NCBI RefSeq assembly: GCF_002873135.1
Contig: NZ_MCVI01000020.1
Coordinates: 176,740 to 240,739, forward strand
Reading direction: 5' to 3'
DNA: 64,000 nt
From: Shewanella sp. 10N.286.48.A6
GTDB lineage: Bacteria; Pseudomonadota; Gammaproteobacteria; Enterobacterales; Shewanellaceae
Below are positions 62,908 through 64,000 of this stretch, in pieces. Numbering within the stretch: position 1 is the stretch's first letter; each line of letters opens with the position of its first letter. The translations under genes were made by a program, and so were the position numbers. The notes under the pieces were generated by a model. It searched no databases. It saw nothing but the letters and a program-made list of their open reading frames with translations, and was not told the DNA's origin.

Positions 62908-64000
62908 ATGCGAAAACTCACTTTGGCTGCGTCGATTGCCACTTTATTTGTCGGTTTTTCGGCTTGGGCAATAACACCAACGATTCAAATCAACGAGTTA
63001 CCTAAACTTGAGCAAGAGCCTCAACACAAGGTTGCGAGTAAAAGGGTAACGAATTTATTTACTCGTTCTCACTATCATCGCTTTGAACTTGATGATGCTT
63101 TTTCTGAGTTGATTTACGAAAGATATTTGCAACAACTTGATTTTCGTCGCAATGTTCTAACTCAAGCTGATGTTGATACTTTTAAACAGTATCAGCATTC
63201 GTTTGACGATATGGTCAAATCTGGCAATATCGAACCCGCCTTTGATATGTACTCCTTAGTGCAAAAACGTCGTTATGAACGTTTTGCTTATGCGCTTACT
63301 TTACTTGATAAAGAATTCGACTTTACCGAAGCCGGCGATGCTTACGAGTTTGATCGTGAAGAAGCTGCTTGGCCAAAAGATGAAGCTGAGCTCAATGAGC
63401 TATGGCGTCAACGAGTTAAATATGACGCACTGAATCTAAAACTTGCTGGTAAAGATTGGAAAGAAACCGTCGAAGTATTAGGCAAGCGCTATAACAATGC
63501 CATCAAGCGTTTAAGTCAAACACAAAGCGAAGATGTATTCCAAGGTGTGATGAATGCCTTTGCTCGCACGGTAGAACCCCATACGAGTTATTTATCTCCC
63601 CGTAATGCTGAACGTTTCCAAATGGAAATGAACCTGAGCCTTGAAGGTATTGGTGCAGTTTTACAAATGGATGATGATTACACAGTAATTAAAAGTTTAG
63701 TTGCTGGTGGCCCCGCTGCTACCAGTGAAAAATTATCACCTGAAGATAAAATTATTGGTGTAGGCCAAAAAGACGGTGAGATAGTCGATGTTATCGGTTG
63801 GCGTTTAGATGATGTTGTAGAGTTAATTAAAGGCCCAAAAGGCAGTGAAGTTAACTTACAAATTTTACCTAAAAAAGGTGGCGCCAATGCAAAAGCATTT
63901 GAAGTGACCATTATCCGCGATAAAATTCGACTAGAAGATCGCGCTGCAACGTCAAAAGTCGTTGAGCCAACTGAAGGTGAATACGCCAACCGTAAAGTCG
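62908..64000 (+). CDS. prc: Carboxy-terminal processing protease Prc (Tsp), N-terminal part
   Basis: Periplasmic protease that trims PBP3 and degrades MepS and tagged proteins. The first 364 residues are in the window and the gene runs off its end. Signal peptide: MRKLTLAASIATLFVGFSAW with cleavage near AWA. Then the helical N-domain (LDDAFSELIYERYLQQLDF) and the PDZ domain starting about residue 240 (LEGIGAVLQMDDDYTVIKSL, VAGGPA). The Ser/Lys catalytic site lies beyond the end. AAGGAG stands 10 nt before the ATG; two TTG codons closer to it are alternatives. Second gene after proQ. Confidence 0.93.
   Translation, partial: MRKLTLAASIATLFVGFSAWAITPTIQINELPKLEQEPQHKVASKRVTNLFTRSHYHRFELDDAFSELIYERYLQQLDFRRNVLTQADVDTFKQYQHSFDDMVKSGNIEPAFDMYSLVQKRRYERFAYALTLLDKEFDFTEAGDAYEFDREEAAWPKDEAELNELWRQRVKYDALNLKLAGKDWKETVEVLGKRYNNAIKRLSQTQSEDVFQGVMNAFARTVEPHTSYLSPRNAERFQMEMNLSLEGIGAVLQMDDDYTVIKSLVAGGPAATSEKLSPEDKIIGVGQKDGEIVDVIGWRLDDVVELIKGPKGSEVNLQILPKKGGANAKAFEVTIIRDKIRLEDRAATSKVVEPTEGEYANRKV

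Overview
The window is a chromosomal segment of a gammaproteobacterium, most likely a marine Shewanella or close relative. This rests on gene content and gene order, not on a database search. The blocks rne/rluC/yceF/yceD/rpmF/plsX/fabHDG/acpP/fabF, purB/hflD/mnmA/nudJ/rluE/icd, cspD/clpS/clpA/infA/aat, metG/apbC/udk, pabC/mltG/tmk/holB/tatD and prc/proQ/msrC/yebG/letAB/rsmF follow E. coli order closely. Lineage-specific differences include a monomeric isocitrate dehydrogenase, Bpt beside Aat, and PilZ between holB and tatD. The DNA looks AT-rich (not computed). Nearly all of it is core genome: no insertion sequence, prophage, CRISPR array, rRNA or tRNA was seen.

Layout. 1-0.4 kb: start of a SulP anion transporter. 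0.7-4.6 kb: rne with a long structured leader. 4.6-13.6 kb: rluC and a HAD hydrolase, then the ribosomal/phospholipid/fatty-acid cluster yceD-rpmF-plsX-fabH-fabD-fabG-acpP-fabF. 13.7-22.2 kb is the most variable part: a half-size AspT/YidE-like membrane protein, a LysR regulator divergent from a DUF1656-HlyD-FUSC efflux operon, an unrecognised outer-membrane protein, a hotdog thioesterase and a beta-hydroxyacid dehydrogenase. 22.2-26.4 kb: pheS-pheT-ihfA. 26.5-33.2 kb: lpxM, then roxA, purB, hflD, mnmA, nudJ and rluE on the minus strand. 33.5-41.1 kb: icd and an N-degron set (clpS, clpA, bpt, aat) with cspD and infA. 41-45 kb: a glycine-zipper protein, a small basic protein, a Nif3-family protein and a Kef-type antiporter. 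45-53.9 kb: metG, apbC, udk, pabC, mltG, tmk, holB, pilZ, tatD. 54.2-61 kb: rsmF, an SpmA/SpmB fusion and the lipid-transport genes letB and a split letA. 61.2-64 kb: LexA-controlled yebG, msrC, proQ and the start of prc.

Functional themes: RNA processing and modification (RNase E, RluC, RluE, MnmA, RsmF, ProQ); envelope lipid synthesis and transport (PlsX, Fab enzymes, AcpP, LpxM, LetA/LetB); proteolysis and N-end-rule degradation (Aat, Bpt, ClpS, ClpA, Prc); translation (PheST, MetG, IF-1, L32, RoxA).

I found no convincing new multi-gene system. The best leads are: the truncated AspT/YidE-like protein; the unknown outer-membrane protein; two overlapping, mutually exclusive hairpins before fabF; a hairpin between fabG and acpP; a three-hairpin leader before pheS; a probably leaderless yceD transcript; a 14-copy 27-bp repeat in rne; and LetA encoded as two overlapping half-genes.
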